64,000 bases of DNA, from contig CAMPDV010001734.1 of NCBI GenBank assembly GCA_946699065.1, positions 33,897-97,896 of the forward strand, written 5' to 3'. The notes beneath the pieces were generated by a model that worked only from the letters and a program-made list of their open reading frames with translations, did no database searches and was not told where the DNA came from. Positions 12,769-23,999 of the stretch are shown piece after piece. The stretch's first letter is position 1. The number at the start of each line of letters is the position of its first letter. The stretch comes from Loxodes magnus. Lineage: Eukaryota; Ciliophora; Karyorelictea; Loxodida; Loxodidae. The position numbers and the translations under genes were made by a program.

Positions 12769-13420
12769 ATGTAAAAAGAACAACAACAGCAAAATACTAA
12801 TTATTAATCAATATTCCTAAATGCTAATAATCAAGAAATGCCCAATTAACCCAAAAATATTTTAAACCCAAAAAAAGGAACAAAAATTAACCTGACGAAA
12901 ATGTAATAAGAAGACTTCATTCAAAATTGGGAGAAAAATGTATTAGATAAATAATAAAATCTTTCTCTAAACTAAAATAACTAAATTAATAAAGAAATTT
13001 ACAAAATCTATGGAACTAATATTAAAGAAAGATTAAAAATAAAAAATGAGAAAATATTCTATACTAGTAAGTATGAGATGCAATAAGATTTTTACTAACA
13101 ATAAGGCTCAAGGATTTGATTCAATATCAAATGAACTAATAAAAAACGCATTACACGAACTATGATAAATACTATGCAAATTTTTCTAAAATTGTTAACC
13201 TCAAAGCTTTCTACAAGATCCTTGGAAATTTAACACTCGTTTTGTTTTAATGTTATTTTTTAATTTATTTTACTCAAAGAAAGTACAGAAGAAACCTACT
13301 GAGACTAAACAACTTTCAGTCTTTTTCATGCGGGAATTGATTATTCTCTTCGAACTAAAACTCATTTTCTGGCATTTTAAATGATTAGTCAAAATCTATA
13401 AGCTATTACCTTTTTTCGTT
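12769..13420 (+). pseudogene. LINE-type reverse transcriptase remnant
   Basis: The first part (ATG 12769, MQKEQQQQNTNY onward) is a polar Gln/Asn/Lys-rich linker. After a frame change near 13080 the sequence reads NKAQGFDSISNELIKNALHE, which matches the opening motif of non-LTR reverse transcriptases (KAxGxDxI, NEL), followed by LQDPWKF at the expected distance. After another break (about 13290) TFSLFHAGIDYSLRTK resembles the RPISL..DYK block. The YxDD catalytic block was not found, so the domain is incomplete. TGA encodes W in HELWQIL. Confidence 0.6.
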
Positions 13421-13539
13421 TAGATGATTACGTTCTTTTTATTTTTCTGACCTTAGAATTGTTAGCTTTGTAGGATTTTGATTAAAGTATGAATCTAATT
13501 ATCTTCGGACATATCTGATTCATTTTTTATCACAAAATT

Positions 13540-14790
13540 AAAGAACAAAAAGCTGCATATCTTAAATTTTTAATCAATTATGACTCTTTAAGATAACAGT
13601 CAAGAGCTCAAAAGAAATAAGTAAATCTAAGATAAAGCTTCGCTAATTAAAATTCTGATTCTGCTTTATCTTATCATTTCAAAATTACTTGAAATAAGTT
13701 GTTCCTTATCTTATAACGTTTATTTGTAATCCAAATTACTGCAATTTTCTTTTAAATACTCATTTTTTCAATCTTATTTTCTTTAATATTAGGAATGCAT
13801 ACTTAAGACCTTTTAATTTCAAGCCTTGATTTACACACTCAAGTTGCTTCAATTATTTTTCTTTTTCATTCTTAAGTTTCAAAATCTCAGCAATGAGGCT
13901 TTAACTCTCCTACTACAAATCTTAAAACTGCTAGCGTCAGATATTAACACTTTGGTTTTATCCTCTTTAAGCTGGTTTATTTAGTTCTCTTATTCTATAA
14001 TCAGCCCTGTCTTTTTATTTAAATCTGCTTATAGTTATTAAATAAAGGATTCAAGCTCTTAGGATTTTAGAGCACTATCATGTTAATAGTCTATGAGCAT
14101 CTAATTGCTCTCCAGAATTTTTTGGTTAGCCTCATCTAACTCTTTTTACAGTCTCTAGTTCTTCTCCTTATATTCGACTTGCTGCTCCTGAATTAAGCAT
14201 ATTCTTGCATTAAGCTTTAATAGTTATTTTTATAGCTTTAGTGGTCTTACTTCTATATACCAAGGCTAAATTAAACTTACATATCACTCTATTAGCTTCT
14301 CCTACTCGTGCTAGTAGTTTTGCTAGTTCTCCTTTTTTTCATTCATCTGCTCTATTAAATCCATATACTACTAGTTCTGGTTATAAAGCTCCTAGTAATC
14401 CTAAGTCTGCTTGTCTAACTTAGTCTCTATGAATTCAATTTCCTAATCCTTTCTCTAGCATTGCTAGCAGATCATAGGTGCTTATCTATACTCAGCTCCT
14501 TAGGTAGATACAAATTTACTTTTCCCTTAGAAAGGTATTTTAGCTCTGGCTAGTCTGGCTAGGAGTATACTTATCAACTCTGTGTCAGTAATTTCTGATT
14601 TATGCTCACAAACCTGACACAAAAAGCCCAACTCCTAGAGTTTCTACTAACTCTACCTACTCTTTACATAATCCTATAAGAAACAGTCCTTACAATACCC
14701 ATGCTTACATATCAAAACCTAAGCTTCATATACAGTCTTACTCCTACAATAGCATCACACTCCTTAAATTTAAGCTTAATTAGTTTACAT
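13540..14790 (-). CDS. RING-finger coiled-coil protein
   Basis: ATG at 14790 opens an uninterrupted frame, with TAA/TAG as Gln, to about 13930. The N-terminal zinc-binding cluster spans about residues 10-60: CYC, then CKHGYCKDC, then CQVC, which is the spacing of a RING domain (C-x-H-x2-C-x2-C core, final C-x2-C). A CQQC pair follows, then long Gln/Glu/Lys-rich heptad-like sequence (VEYKEKNQRLQKELDEAN). Near 13930 the frame changes. A GT...AG segment of 20 nt there would restore it if spliced, after which SLIAEILKLKNEKEKQLKQL continues. Likely an E3 ubiquitin ligase-like or scaffold protein by domain; substrate unknown. TGA is sense at GVWCYC and LIEWYV. The 3' end is approximate. Confidence 0.65.
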
Positions 14791-14834
14791 TTTTAAGGGT
14801 ATAAAAGTAAGGTAAATTTATAGTGTACCTTTAT

Positions 14835-15385
14835 TAAAGAAACTAAGCTTGTTAGATCAGAAATCAATTGAATTCCAATATAAATCTGGGAATTTTCTAG
14901 TCTTAAGGTTTGAAAACTGGATGTTAGATGGTTTGATACCCTTAAAGGAGCTTTTAGATGGTATATGAAGTATGTGGAGTTTAGCTGGTGTTTGGCTTTC
15001 TCTTTAAGATGTGCTTTGTCCTTTTTTACCTCACCTTAGGGGTTTATTTTGTCAAGGTTAATATATTTAAGCTTAAGGTGGAAGAAGTTTGAATGGTTTA
15101 AAGTATAAAGCTGAGATTTTATGCTTTAACTGAAGAGAAGTGGATGAAGATAGAGTCATTCTGTAGATTTGCTGATGCTCATACTCCTTAAAAGGTTTAG
15201 CTTATAGCTCCATTAGCTGGTTTACTATTAAATAAGAATGATGTGTTTGAGAAGGGCTAAAAGAGAAGACTCTTGAGCTATCCTTCTTTTATTTACTCCT
15301 AAGATGTTTAGAATATTAACTATAACTTAGCTTTAAGCTTTGTTGTATTGTAGCTTGTAAAAATTTTAGCTTTACAATATTTTAA
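14835..15385 (+). CDS. Unrecognised protein with Trp-rich and hydrophobic segments (one frame change)
   Basis: Divergent from the RING gene (about 45 bases apart) and convergent with the polycystin-like gene. The G-rich plus strand carries the better coding signal. The first part reads ETKLVRSEINWIPIQIWEF and continues with Trp-rich, partly hydrophobic sequence. From about 15120 another frame gives ALTEEKWMKIESFCRFADAH, then KVQLIAPLAGLLLNKNDVFE. Several Trp codons are TGA. I do not recognise the family, and no start codon was found in frame. The antisense reading is much less protein-like. Confidence 0.4.
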
Positions 15386-15387
15386 CT

Positions 15388-18300
15388 TTTATATCTAGCA
15401 ATGAAAGCTACTGCCTGGGATATTTTTCTAGATATTACCCCAGTCTCTTTATAACTCTCTTGAACCTTTAAGATGATCGTATAAGCTTCCTTAATCTTCC
15501 ATTAAAATCGATATTTTGATATGAGATTTACTCCAGTTTTTCCAATGCAACTCCTACTTTTTGTTCCTTTTACTAGCTTAGTATCCTTGATCTCCTTACT
15601 AAATCTTCATACCATTAAACATCAAATCTAAGCATCTTGCATTCCTTTGCCTTTAGCTCTTTAACCATTTTCTTGCCTAGTTTTTTAGCCTAGGATTATG
15701 AGCTTAGCTCAAAGAGTCCTGTTGGGATCTATTTCCCTCTCCTTTCCTTATCTCCCCTAACTCTACTTTATTGTCTTACTAGTCCTGAAAAAAGTTAGCT
15801 AAGAAGAAAGACAAGAAATAACAATTTAAGCAGCTTTTAGCAAAGCTTGATAAGCCTTTTTTAAAGTGAGTGCATAGTGTTTGGTGTTTAATACCTGGAT
15901 TTGGAATGAAACGGTATGACATAAAATAAAGTTTCTGATATCAAGTCTCATTCTTGCTGCTTTCCTCATAGGATGGTTTAGGCCAAGCCTATTAAAAGTT
16001 TAAAATGAAGCCATAATTATTCACTTTAATTCACTTAAGCTAACAGGTTAGATCTTACTACCTGTTATTTAGGTTGCTCTTACATACTGATAATAGATAC
16101 TTAAACCAATTTTAAAAGCTTGAAGATAAATAGACTTATAGAAATAAGGATAATCAATAATTAAAGTTCAAGTATAGATTTCATTTTCACTATTGGTTAT
16201 TTTTCAATGGGTCTAAGTTGATTCTTTCATTATAGTCTTCTACATCCATAGATCTAAATTAAAGTATATTTATCATTTTTTTTTCTTCATCTTGAGGGTT
16301 CTAAACTTCCTTTTTAGAATGAGGATTTTTGGGTGAAGAATTAGAGTAAGAAGGAATGATTACTTCTTCTTCTTAGTTTTGCATACAGGTTTATGCGTCT
16401 TCAGATTGATTTAAAATTTCCTGTTTAGTTTCCGGGTTTTCCTTTTCAATGTTCTTATGGAATAACAATTCTGTCCCTCTATCTGTTTTATCCTTTATCT
16501 CTCCACCATTATTGATATGAATACTATCCAAATATTGACCTTTAATTTTCTGATGCAAATAAGATTCATTAGCATCACGTTGGGTAGTAATTTATGTTTG
16601 CTATAGTGTGTCTTTATTCAAGTAGGAAGTGTTATCTTCAACCATAACATCGATCTAGAAGTTACTTATCAGGTTAGCTATGTCACTCTTTTTCTCCTTC
16701 TAACCCTCATTCATCTACTTACCATCTTAAGATGGATGTACTGCTTATGACACTTAGGATTTGCTTTATTCACTTGTAGATCTAAACATCTTATTGGAGC
16801 ATAATATCATAATCAAAAAGACCAGAATTGGATCAAATAGGAGATAGTAGAAAAAGTAGCTGATAAAGAGACAAGGTATTCAAGGAAAAGTTTCTGCTGT
16901 GTTAAAAGCAGCGCAAACGCAAGAAATGACAATTAAGCATGAAACGCAGTAGATGAAAATAAGGACTTACTAGATTTTCTAACACTAGATTAGGATCTTT
17001 ATGCATATCTACTTTCATACAGACATTCCTAAACCTACTAAAACCGCAACTCCAAAATCTTAGCCTTTAAATTACCCTAATCTTGTCTATTAAGTAGCAG
17101 TTATAAGATTTATCAGTAAGCATCAGATTGTAATAGTAAAGTCTATATACAACAATGAAGTTTTTCTTAGAGTTTGGGATTGAACCCTTACTCAAGGGCT
17201 TATTATGGAAACATAAGATGCTCATTGTGATAGTTTTGGTAGATTTATAGAACTAAAATCTAAAGGTTGATCTAAATTTTCTTTTGTCTTTTGACACTAA
17301 AATCAGAATTATAAGCATCTAAGTTGAAAAAATATGAAGCATAAGATTACTAATAAGTAAGCAGGAATTGGAGGCTTATAGCTTGATTAATTTTCATGCT
17401 TTCTTTTTTCATCTAAATCAAGGTCTAAGTTTGATTCTTCTTCATTTTACATTTCTTCACTTACTTCTTCCTAAGCTTATTCCTCTTAATCTTGCTCTTC
17501 TCCACTCTCTTCCTCCTCTTGTTCCTCTTGTTCTTCTTGCTCCTCATTTTCTTATTCTTCTACCTCTTATACAATTGAAGCGAGTCTAATAAGTCCTGAC
17601 TAGCTACATTTACACCTGTAATAGTTAGTTAGTTGGGCTTTTTCAATAGAGTATGAAGTTCCATTATCTCACCTATATTCGTTGATATCTCACATTTGGC
17701 ATACTACGTTTGAAGATGTCTAAGTTTGGGTATAGTTCAGAACATACTCAACTTAGATGTTCACTTTCTTCAGACTATCCTTCTCGATATAAAATCCTTC
17801 TTACGTCTTTTCAGATATTTAGTATACTTCAAGACTTAAATAATTGATATAGCTCAAATCATCCATCCCACATGGATTGTTTCTTCAAATAGTAAAGATT
17901 ACAACAAAGCTTCCTTAGAGATCATTAGAGTAGCTTAGTACTTAGGCAGAGAAATTCCAATACTATCATTACTTCTCCTTTAGAGTTTCAACAGTTTAGA
18001 TCATAAAAAAGAAAAGACTCTAGTCTCATAGCTCTATTTCTTAAGTAGGGATTTCCTTCTCCTTTGTATAGGATAGAAGAATTACTTGCAAGATTTATCA
18101 AATTTAGACTTTAGAAGTTTGATAGGTTAAAGTATGATCGTTTGTATAGTTAAAGGTACTTCTTCTAGTTATTAGACTAGCTTATACTTCTTGTTCGATG
18201 TTAAGCTTTATATAGTAGAACTGTTTAATGATCTGCATAAGCTAAGACATCTAATTTTAGGATATCTGGTACTTTGTTTACTAGTTAAGACATTGGTAGA

Positions 18301-18715
18301 TGCTGTCTATATAGTTCTGCAGGTTTTCAGATGTTACGTTTAGTCTTACTTCATAGTAGCTTGAAACTGGTATTGTTATCTATTCTTGGTTCTCTATTTT
18401 TTAGGATAGATATCATAAGAACTGTTTCATATCTAGAGGAGAAAGATTAGGAGCACTGGTACTTATTTGAATAGCTAAGTCATGCATAAAATTCTAAGAA
18501 ATATAGAGTTTTGGAAAAGAGATCATCATTCTTTAGTTCTTTTAAAAAAATAGATTGAAGATGATTAACGCATCCTTTATAGGTATTCAGAAAATATAAT
18601 AATTTATTCTCTGAAGAAGGATACAAATTTAGCTTTAATTTTATCAGCTACTTAGTCTTTAACAATTAATCCTAGTATTGAGGTCAAGCCAATCTAAAAT
18701 CTTGTCGATGAAACT
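15388..18715 (-). CDS. Polycystin-1-like membrane protein with GPS motif
   Basis: One frame stays open from about 18715 to about 16290, roughly 800 codons, an unusual length here. Order: an extracellular-like region with N-glycosylation-type sites; a GPS-type motif at 17575-17707 (VVCQMWDINEYRW, then YYRCKCSQSGL), whose two conserved Trp are TGA codons at 17690 and 17669; an acidic Glu/Gln stretch (17440-17570); a membrane segment AYLLVILCFIFFQL (about 17320); then RVQ and membrane segments at about 17090-17165, 17010-17060, 16905-16970 and 16795-16875. The RVQ...TM pattern and VLIFIYCVSCLIVISCVCAAF resemble the polycystin-1 family. A cytoplasmic Lys/Glu/Asn-rich linker and basic tail follow, with frame breaks at about 16290 (in an A run) and 15800. 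The 5' end lacks an ATG, so the N terminus is missing or unrecognised. Likely a surface sensor or adhesion protein; channel activity is not shown. Confidence 0.65.
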
Positions 18716-18719
18716 AAGA

Positions 18720-19240
18720 CTCCTATTTAAATAAAATAAGTAAATAGAAAATTAAATGAAAGGAAGAAGTAAAAATATAAAATAAATTTGAATCTTAGTT
18801 GAAACAAATCTTCAAGTTATACTCCCTTATAGCAATAATAACAACATATAATCATCATGTAATAAAGCTATAATTCAATAATATCATATCTAGGGATATT
18901 ATAACTCATTTCAATCTTAAATAATAGCTAAGACAAGAGATTAAGAAAGAAAGTTTAATCTAATTCAAAACTTAATAATAAAGAAATAGAATAGCAACTT
19001 AATTATTTACTAATTTAATATATAAACATTTGAAAAAGGTTTAGAACTATTAGAGAAACAAATTTCAAAGAATAATTCCAATATATAATATAAAATTTAA
19101 TACTACCTATATTTAAAACTGTGGAAATATAAGAGCTATAGTAGTTTAATTAAGTCAGCATGTTTATGTTCGATTCACTACTATATTTAATATAATTTAA
19201 TTCAAGAAATCATTATTTATTTTTTATATAAAATTGGCTG
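18720..19240. other. AT-rich intergenic stretch
   Basis: Nothing recognised. It separates the polycystin-like gene from the inverted duplication. Confidence 0.4.
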
Positions 19241-19242
19241 GA

Positions 19243-20230
19243 TCATAGAATTGGGTATGATACAGAGGTTGCAACTCCGCATTGTCCACCCGAGGAACTT
19301 GAGTCGGTTTTCTTCCATCTAATGTATCCATTCTCTCCTCACCATGTATTCCATGAGTTCTTGATTCTCCAGTAGTCTTGTCCATTTTTAGTTCCATAAC
19401 CGATAAGTGTTACATTATGATCAAGTTAAGTTGAGCAATATACATCATAAATGCCGCCAGAGCAATAAGACCAACTTGAAGAATCAACTGCAATTGATAC
19501 AACACGTCTTTGACTGCATTTTTCAAAGCAGCTTCATAAGTGGGGACGTCTACAAAACTAGTTAAAACAGTAATAGCTTTGGATGAGTCATATTTGCAAC
19601 TTCCATCTTAACCGGTGTATGAAAATCTGATTCAGTTTCTTCGCTATTCTATTGCCAATATTGGAAGGCAGAGTCCATCCATCCATTGCATCCTTGGTTG
19701 CAAAATGAATTAGAGCAGTCAATTAATTATTATTCAGAGAAGGATACAAATTGTCCAGTTTTTATGAAGTAAGCTCCTTCCAAACTTCCAACAGCATTGG
19801 AAGCACAGCAGCTTTCGCATTGGTTTTAATCTTTGACAGATGTTAAAGCTCCCTTCAATTCCCAATCAAGAGAATCAGCTACATTTTATACATATTCATA
19901 TATGTAGTTTTATGCCCTGTTTAAGTATCCTTGTATCCAAAGCAAGTCTTTCTGAATTCTTCGTTAATTCAAATCAGTGAAATGGTTAACGGCTAATCTT
20001 GTGATCATGTTTCTCTAGTTCTAGATTTTAATCCAGCAATAGTTGTCATGGAAAATATTGTATCTTTGCTATATCTCTTAGAAGGAATTATAAGTCTTGT
20101 CGAATTTCTTTGCGAAGGCTTGGAATTCAACCCATGATTTTTCAACACTATCATAGAACTTCAATTTTCCCATCAAAGCTCTTCCGTTATTTGGTGTTGC
20201 AAACATCACCAAAGCGACTAAGCCTTGCAT
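19243..20230 (-). pseudogene. Cathepsin L-like cysteine protease, copy 1 (frame breaks)
   Basis: The start at 20230 gives a signal-like N terminus (MQGLVALVMFATPNNGRA), then an inhibitor propeptide (EFQAFAKKFDKTYNSF, AVNHFTDL) and a papain-fold mature enzyme. The catalytic Cys lies in DQNQCESCCAS, the His in LDHNVTLIGYG and the Asn in RIKNSW, and conserved FSEQQLIDCS and CNQGCNGWMDSAF are present. Compared with copy 2 it carries one-base indels near 19975, 19630 and 19510, plus a shared frame change at the pro/mature junction, so as written it is not one frame. Within NTWWGENGY the second W is TGA (19339-19341), while the natural papain-family C terminus SYPIL is followed by TGA (19243-19245). 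Likely a lysosomal protease in origin. Pseudogene and sequencing-error explanations cannot be separated here. Confidence 0.8.
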
Positions 20231-20761
20231 ACGAAAGCGAATAATGCAATAATTGTCTTAGCTGAGGTTATTTTAATTTATTAAATTAGGAATTTTTCTC
20301 TTGAATAGCCTATTTTAAAGTAAAATTAAGTATTAAAATTTAATAATCTAAGTGTTAAATTCTCTTACTGATGTCTATTTTTTAATAGTTAATACTTAAA
20401 TCCTTTTAACTATTTATTTCCTTCATTCATTTATAAGTTTTTGCTTCTAGTCCACTCTTCTATGAGTTGAGAACAAGGTAAAGAGTATTATTTATTTAAT
20501 AGTTAGAGTAAAATTATATAGCTTTTATATGAAAAAGAGTGATAGATTATTCTTAAATTAATAGTGCTAATAGAAATTAAAAGTTTAGGCTTAGAAATTC
20601 TTCCCAGCTTTTTATATGAAACAAGCTATTTAAATAAGAAAATTCTTTTAATAGTCTGTTGTTGGTGATAGATCTTGTTTGTATATATCAGCATGACTAT
20701 TTCTAAAGCTGCATTTATGAAAGGTAGGTGAGTACCTTACTCTTTAAATTTATGTTATTAT

Positions 20762-21270
20762 ATGGAGCAAGAAATGAGTGAATATCAAAATATTTAGTAA
20801 AAATATATCTATATTCAGAGTCTAGTTTATATAGTTACATCAGCTGCTTAAATTCCCTTATTTAACTAAAAATACTCTATTTTCTGAGCTTATTTAAAAT
20901 GCTTAAGTATCAAAAAATTCCTTAGATTGGACTGAGATGCTCCAATATTAGAGCATTTAAGAAGAAATATCTCAGCAATAAAAGAACTGATTATGAGTTT
21001 AGCTAAAAGTAAATAAATTTTGAAAACAGGTAGCTCAAGTAAGGAGTTTCTTAGTTTATGAATGTTAAAATAAATAAATCAGTTAAGAATTATGAAACAG
21101 AAAAGACGCTTTAAAAGTTTATGATATTTTTCCATTTATGGCCTGAGAATAAACTTATGTTTAAAAATCTTAGATATAGAGTAAAGACAGACGTACGTTT
21201 AGATAAAAAGGAGATAAATCCACCAAATCATAAAGACTAGTAAGGGCAATAGCATTTAAAGGCTTGTTTC
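20762..21270 (+). CDS. Unrecognised protein, paralogue of 26700-27124
   Basis: ATG at 20762 begins MEQEMSEYQN. The frame continues with VTSAAQIPLFNQKYSIFW, then KKFLRLD and a basic stretch to about 21270. The inverted copy reads MEQEMREYQKAKQKL, then TSATQFLRFSQKYSSFW. The conserved W of YS.FW is TGA in both copies, which supports translation of TGA as Trp and the chosen frame. It is divergently placed to the cathepsin-like gene, about 530 bases apart. No domain was recognised. Confidence 0.45.
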
Positions 21271-21829
21271 TTTATAAAAGAAAAATGAAATTTCAAGAGA
21301 GAAAGACTGAAGAAAAAATGACCATTGAGCCTAGATTACCTTAAACGGTCATTAAGTGTAATTCTAGGTTATTTTAAGTCTTCAATAGATTTTAATAAAG
21401 CAAGAATAGCCATTTTATTAATATACTTGTTTAGTTCATAAATCCATTTAGTTAAATAGGGCTACTTCTAATCTGGATTATACAAAAAGATAGATAATCT
21501 AAGCTAACTAGTAAGAGGCAAATTCTATCAACCTCGGCTATCTGGAATTGAATTCTAATAATTTTTACATGATACTACATTATATTATTTGCTACTTGAT
21601 TATTTTACCTATTTGAACAGCTTTACAAAAGTGAATATTATGATTTATACCAATTAAAATATACTTATTTTCTCTATAGTTACTAGTGTATAAGGTTTTA
21701 GAATTTAAACTAAAGTATTAATAACTTGTTTATTTCATACTAAAAGATTTTTAAAGACTTATAGCATATCTTATTCAAAATCTGTGAGTTTACTAACTCT
21801 CAGCAGAATTGTAATTATTCTCTAAAACT

Positions 21830-22527
21830 TGATTTTGCTAAAATCTTATATTAATATTGCTCTTTTTCTTCTAAGCTTTTTCGCCAATCTCTAGCAATAA
21901 AATAATATAGTAAATAAAATTGGTTATTTAAATCTGCTACTTCATTAGAAAGATTTTCTCTAAGGGTAAAAGTAATCTCTACTAAAGAGATTATGCTGCT
22001 TTATTTTCTTGGAAGAGACAGTTTGTCTTCTTGATTTCCAAATCTAATTTTCTTTATTTTTATTATTATAGTGCTTAAACTTTATTGCCTTGCTTTTTTA
22101 ATTAAATTCTTGAGAGCTACTCAAACTAGACTGGCTTTGATTACTTCTTTCGTTAAGAGTGGAATATGAATACTTTTTGATGAATCTTTAAATTTAGTTT
22201 TGCTTATTCATGTTTTGATTTAGATCCTCCAAATTTTCAATAAAAGACTGATCTGAATCTTTAAATCTTTCAGTATAGACTGTTCCGTCAGCAGCATAGT
22301 AATCATCGCAAATTTATCGCATCTTCAAATGCTAGAAGTTTTAATTATCAGTACCCTCAAAGCTTTTCTATTCCTCCTTGCTTTTAAGCTTTTGCTAGGA
22401 TCCTTTCTCCTAGTAACTCATCCATAACGAACACGCCTACCCTTATTTGCCCAAGAAAAGCTTCTTTTTCTTACCCTCTAACCCCAAATTCTCCTAATTT
22501 CTTCTTATAGATATGCGTTGTTGACAT
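21830..22527 (-). CDS. Unrecognised basic, Ser/Asn-rich protein
   Basis: ATG at 22527 begins MSTTHIYKKKLGEFGVRG. After at least one frame change a strongly coding stretch follows: QICDDYYAADGTVYTERFKD, SFIENLEDLN, a Ser/Gln-rich region (NERSNQSQSSLSSSQEF) and a basic tail ending near RRQTVSSKK. No family was recognised; composition suggests a soluble, partly disordered protein. I did not find its counterpart in the right arm of the inverted duplication. Confidence 0.45.
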
Positions 22528-22559
22528 TAATCTGTATCTTTCTTCCACATTTTTAATTA

Positions 22560-23490
22560 TAAAATACCTACAATTTAAATTTTAGTGAAGGTTTAATTAA
22601 ATTAATAACTTATTAAAAATTCCTTGCTAGCTATATGCTAAATATGAACTATAAATTAAAGGTAATTTAATTATTAAACGTTTACATTATATTAATAAAC
22701 TAATGAAGTATTTCTAATAAACATATATTTAAAAGCATAGATATCAGTTAATAGATATTATATTTTATAAATTATTAAATTAATAAAGCTGAACATTTTT
22801 AAAAGGAAAATTAACTCTTCTAGTCAAAATCATAAATATCAACTGCTATCTCATTATTTCAGCAAAATGAGACATAAAGTATATTGATGCTACTTTTAAG
22901 AGATAAATATACAAAGTTGACGTTTTTTATAATATAATAATTTTGCTATTCAAGGAAGTTAGATTAGTTTTGAGAATATTTATCTATAATGCGCTAATTA
23001 TACAATAAATTCTGCATTATATAATTGGATAAATTTTTATTATTTAAGTGAATTTCATATCCCTTTAAATGTATAATTGATAAGACTCTATCATCTTTGA
23101 AAAATTTATCTTCTGATCAATTTTCAAGCAAGTCACTAAGAAATTAATAGCTCTTTTATCTAATTTTAATTAAAACTAAACATTTATCTTTTGATTTTAT
23201 TTTATTCAACTATATGAATGTGCTTTTCATATAAATAATAGCAGATTAAAATTACTAAATATAATTACTCTTATTTAAATTTAGTTTTTTAACCTATTTT
23301 TAAATAGATTATTTGTAATGCTTTATTTGTAAAATCTCTTAGATTTTCATTTTAATTACTTAAAATATCTCTATTATAAGAGATTATATCACTTATTATT
23401 TTTAATTAAATACATATTAAAAATTAGATTTTGTTATATGTATCTAGCTTCCTTTTAAAGCTATATTATATTTAATTAAATTAGTTATTA
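22560..23490. other. AT-rich stretch near the centre of the inverted duplication
   Basis: Nothing recognised. Confidence 0.4.
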
Positions 23491-23499
23491 TTATATCAT

Positions 23500-23990
23500 A
23501 TCACTTCAAAAAAGAGTAGGAAGCTTGTTTAGTTTCTGAGTAACAAATTTCTAAAATATCCCTATTCTCTTACTTTGTAAGCACTTAATTAAGTTATTTA
23601 TCTCACGTGCTTATTTTATTGCTATTCGTTAATCTCAGAATTCTACCTTTACCTACTCTTATAGCAATTATCAGATATTTTGCTCCTGTTTATCTTTTTA
23701 ATTTCTAGATTTAAAAGTATTGGTGAATACTTATCATCTACCACTCTATTTCTAACTCTTCCTTTTATCTTCTTAGTAATTTTATCTTCAATATCTTATT
23801 GTCAATAAATTAAAATCTGATTAGCTACTTAAAGTTGATATTTCTATCTCTGTTCTTAAGATTTATTTTTCCTCTTAATATCATTATTGCTATCTAATTA
23901 AATGTAGAAGCTCATTTATTAACTAGCTTACATTTAGATAAAAACACTAGAACTGTTCTGATCATAATAGCCATATCCTAATCATACGCC
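23500..23990 (-). CDS. Unrecognised protein fragment
   Basis: The minus strand reads AGVWLGYGYYDQNSSSVFIQ, then QKYQLQVANQILIYWQQDIE, then VRNRVVDDKYSPILLNLEI and a polar Gln/Asn/Arg-rich tail, all in one frame with TAA/TAG as Gln and TGA as Trp. No start codon or family was assigned. Confidence 0.35.
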
Positions 23991-23999
23991 TGCCACTAT

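Noticed and set aside
14241-14423. Short plus-strand frame of 60 codons rich in Ser and Ala
   Set aside because: It is a shadow of the RING/coiled-coil gene on the minus strand.
17001-17360. Plus-strand frame with a WD-repeat-like look (VWDWTLTQG)
   Set aside because: It is antisense to the polycystin-like membrane region, which has a longer unbroken frame with recognisable domain order; with no stop codons both strands look open.
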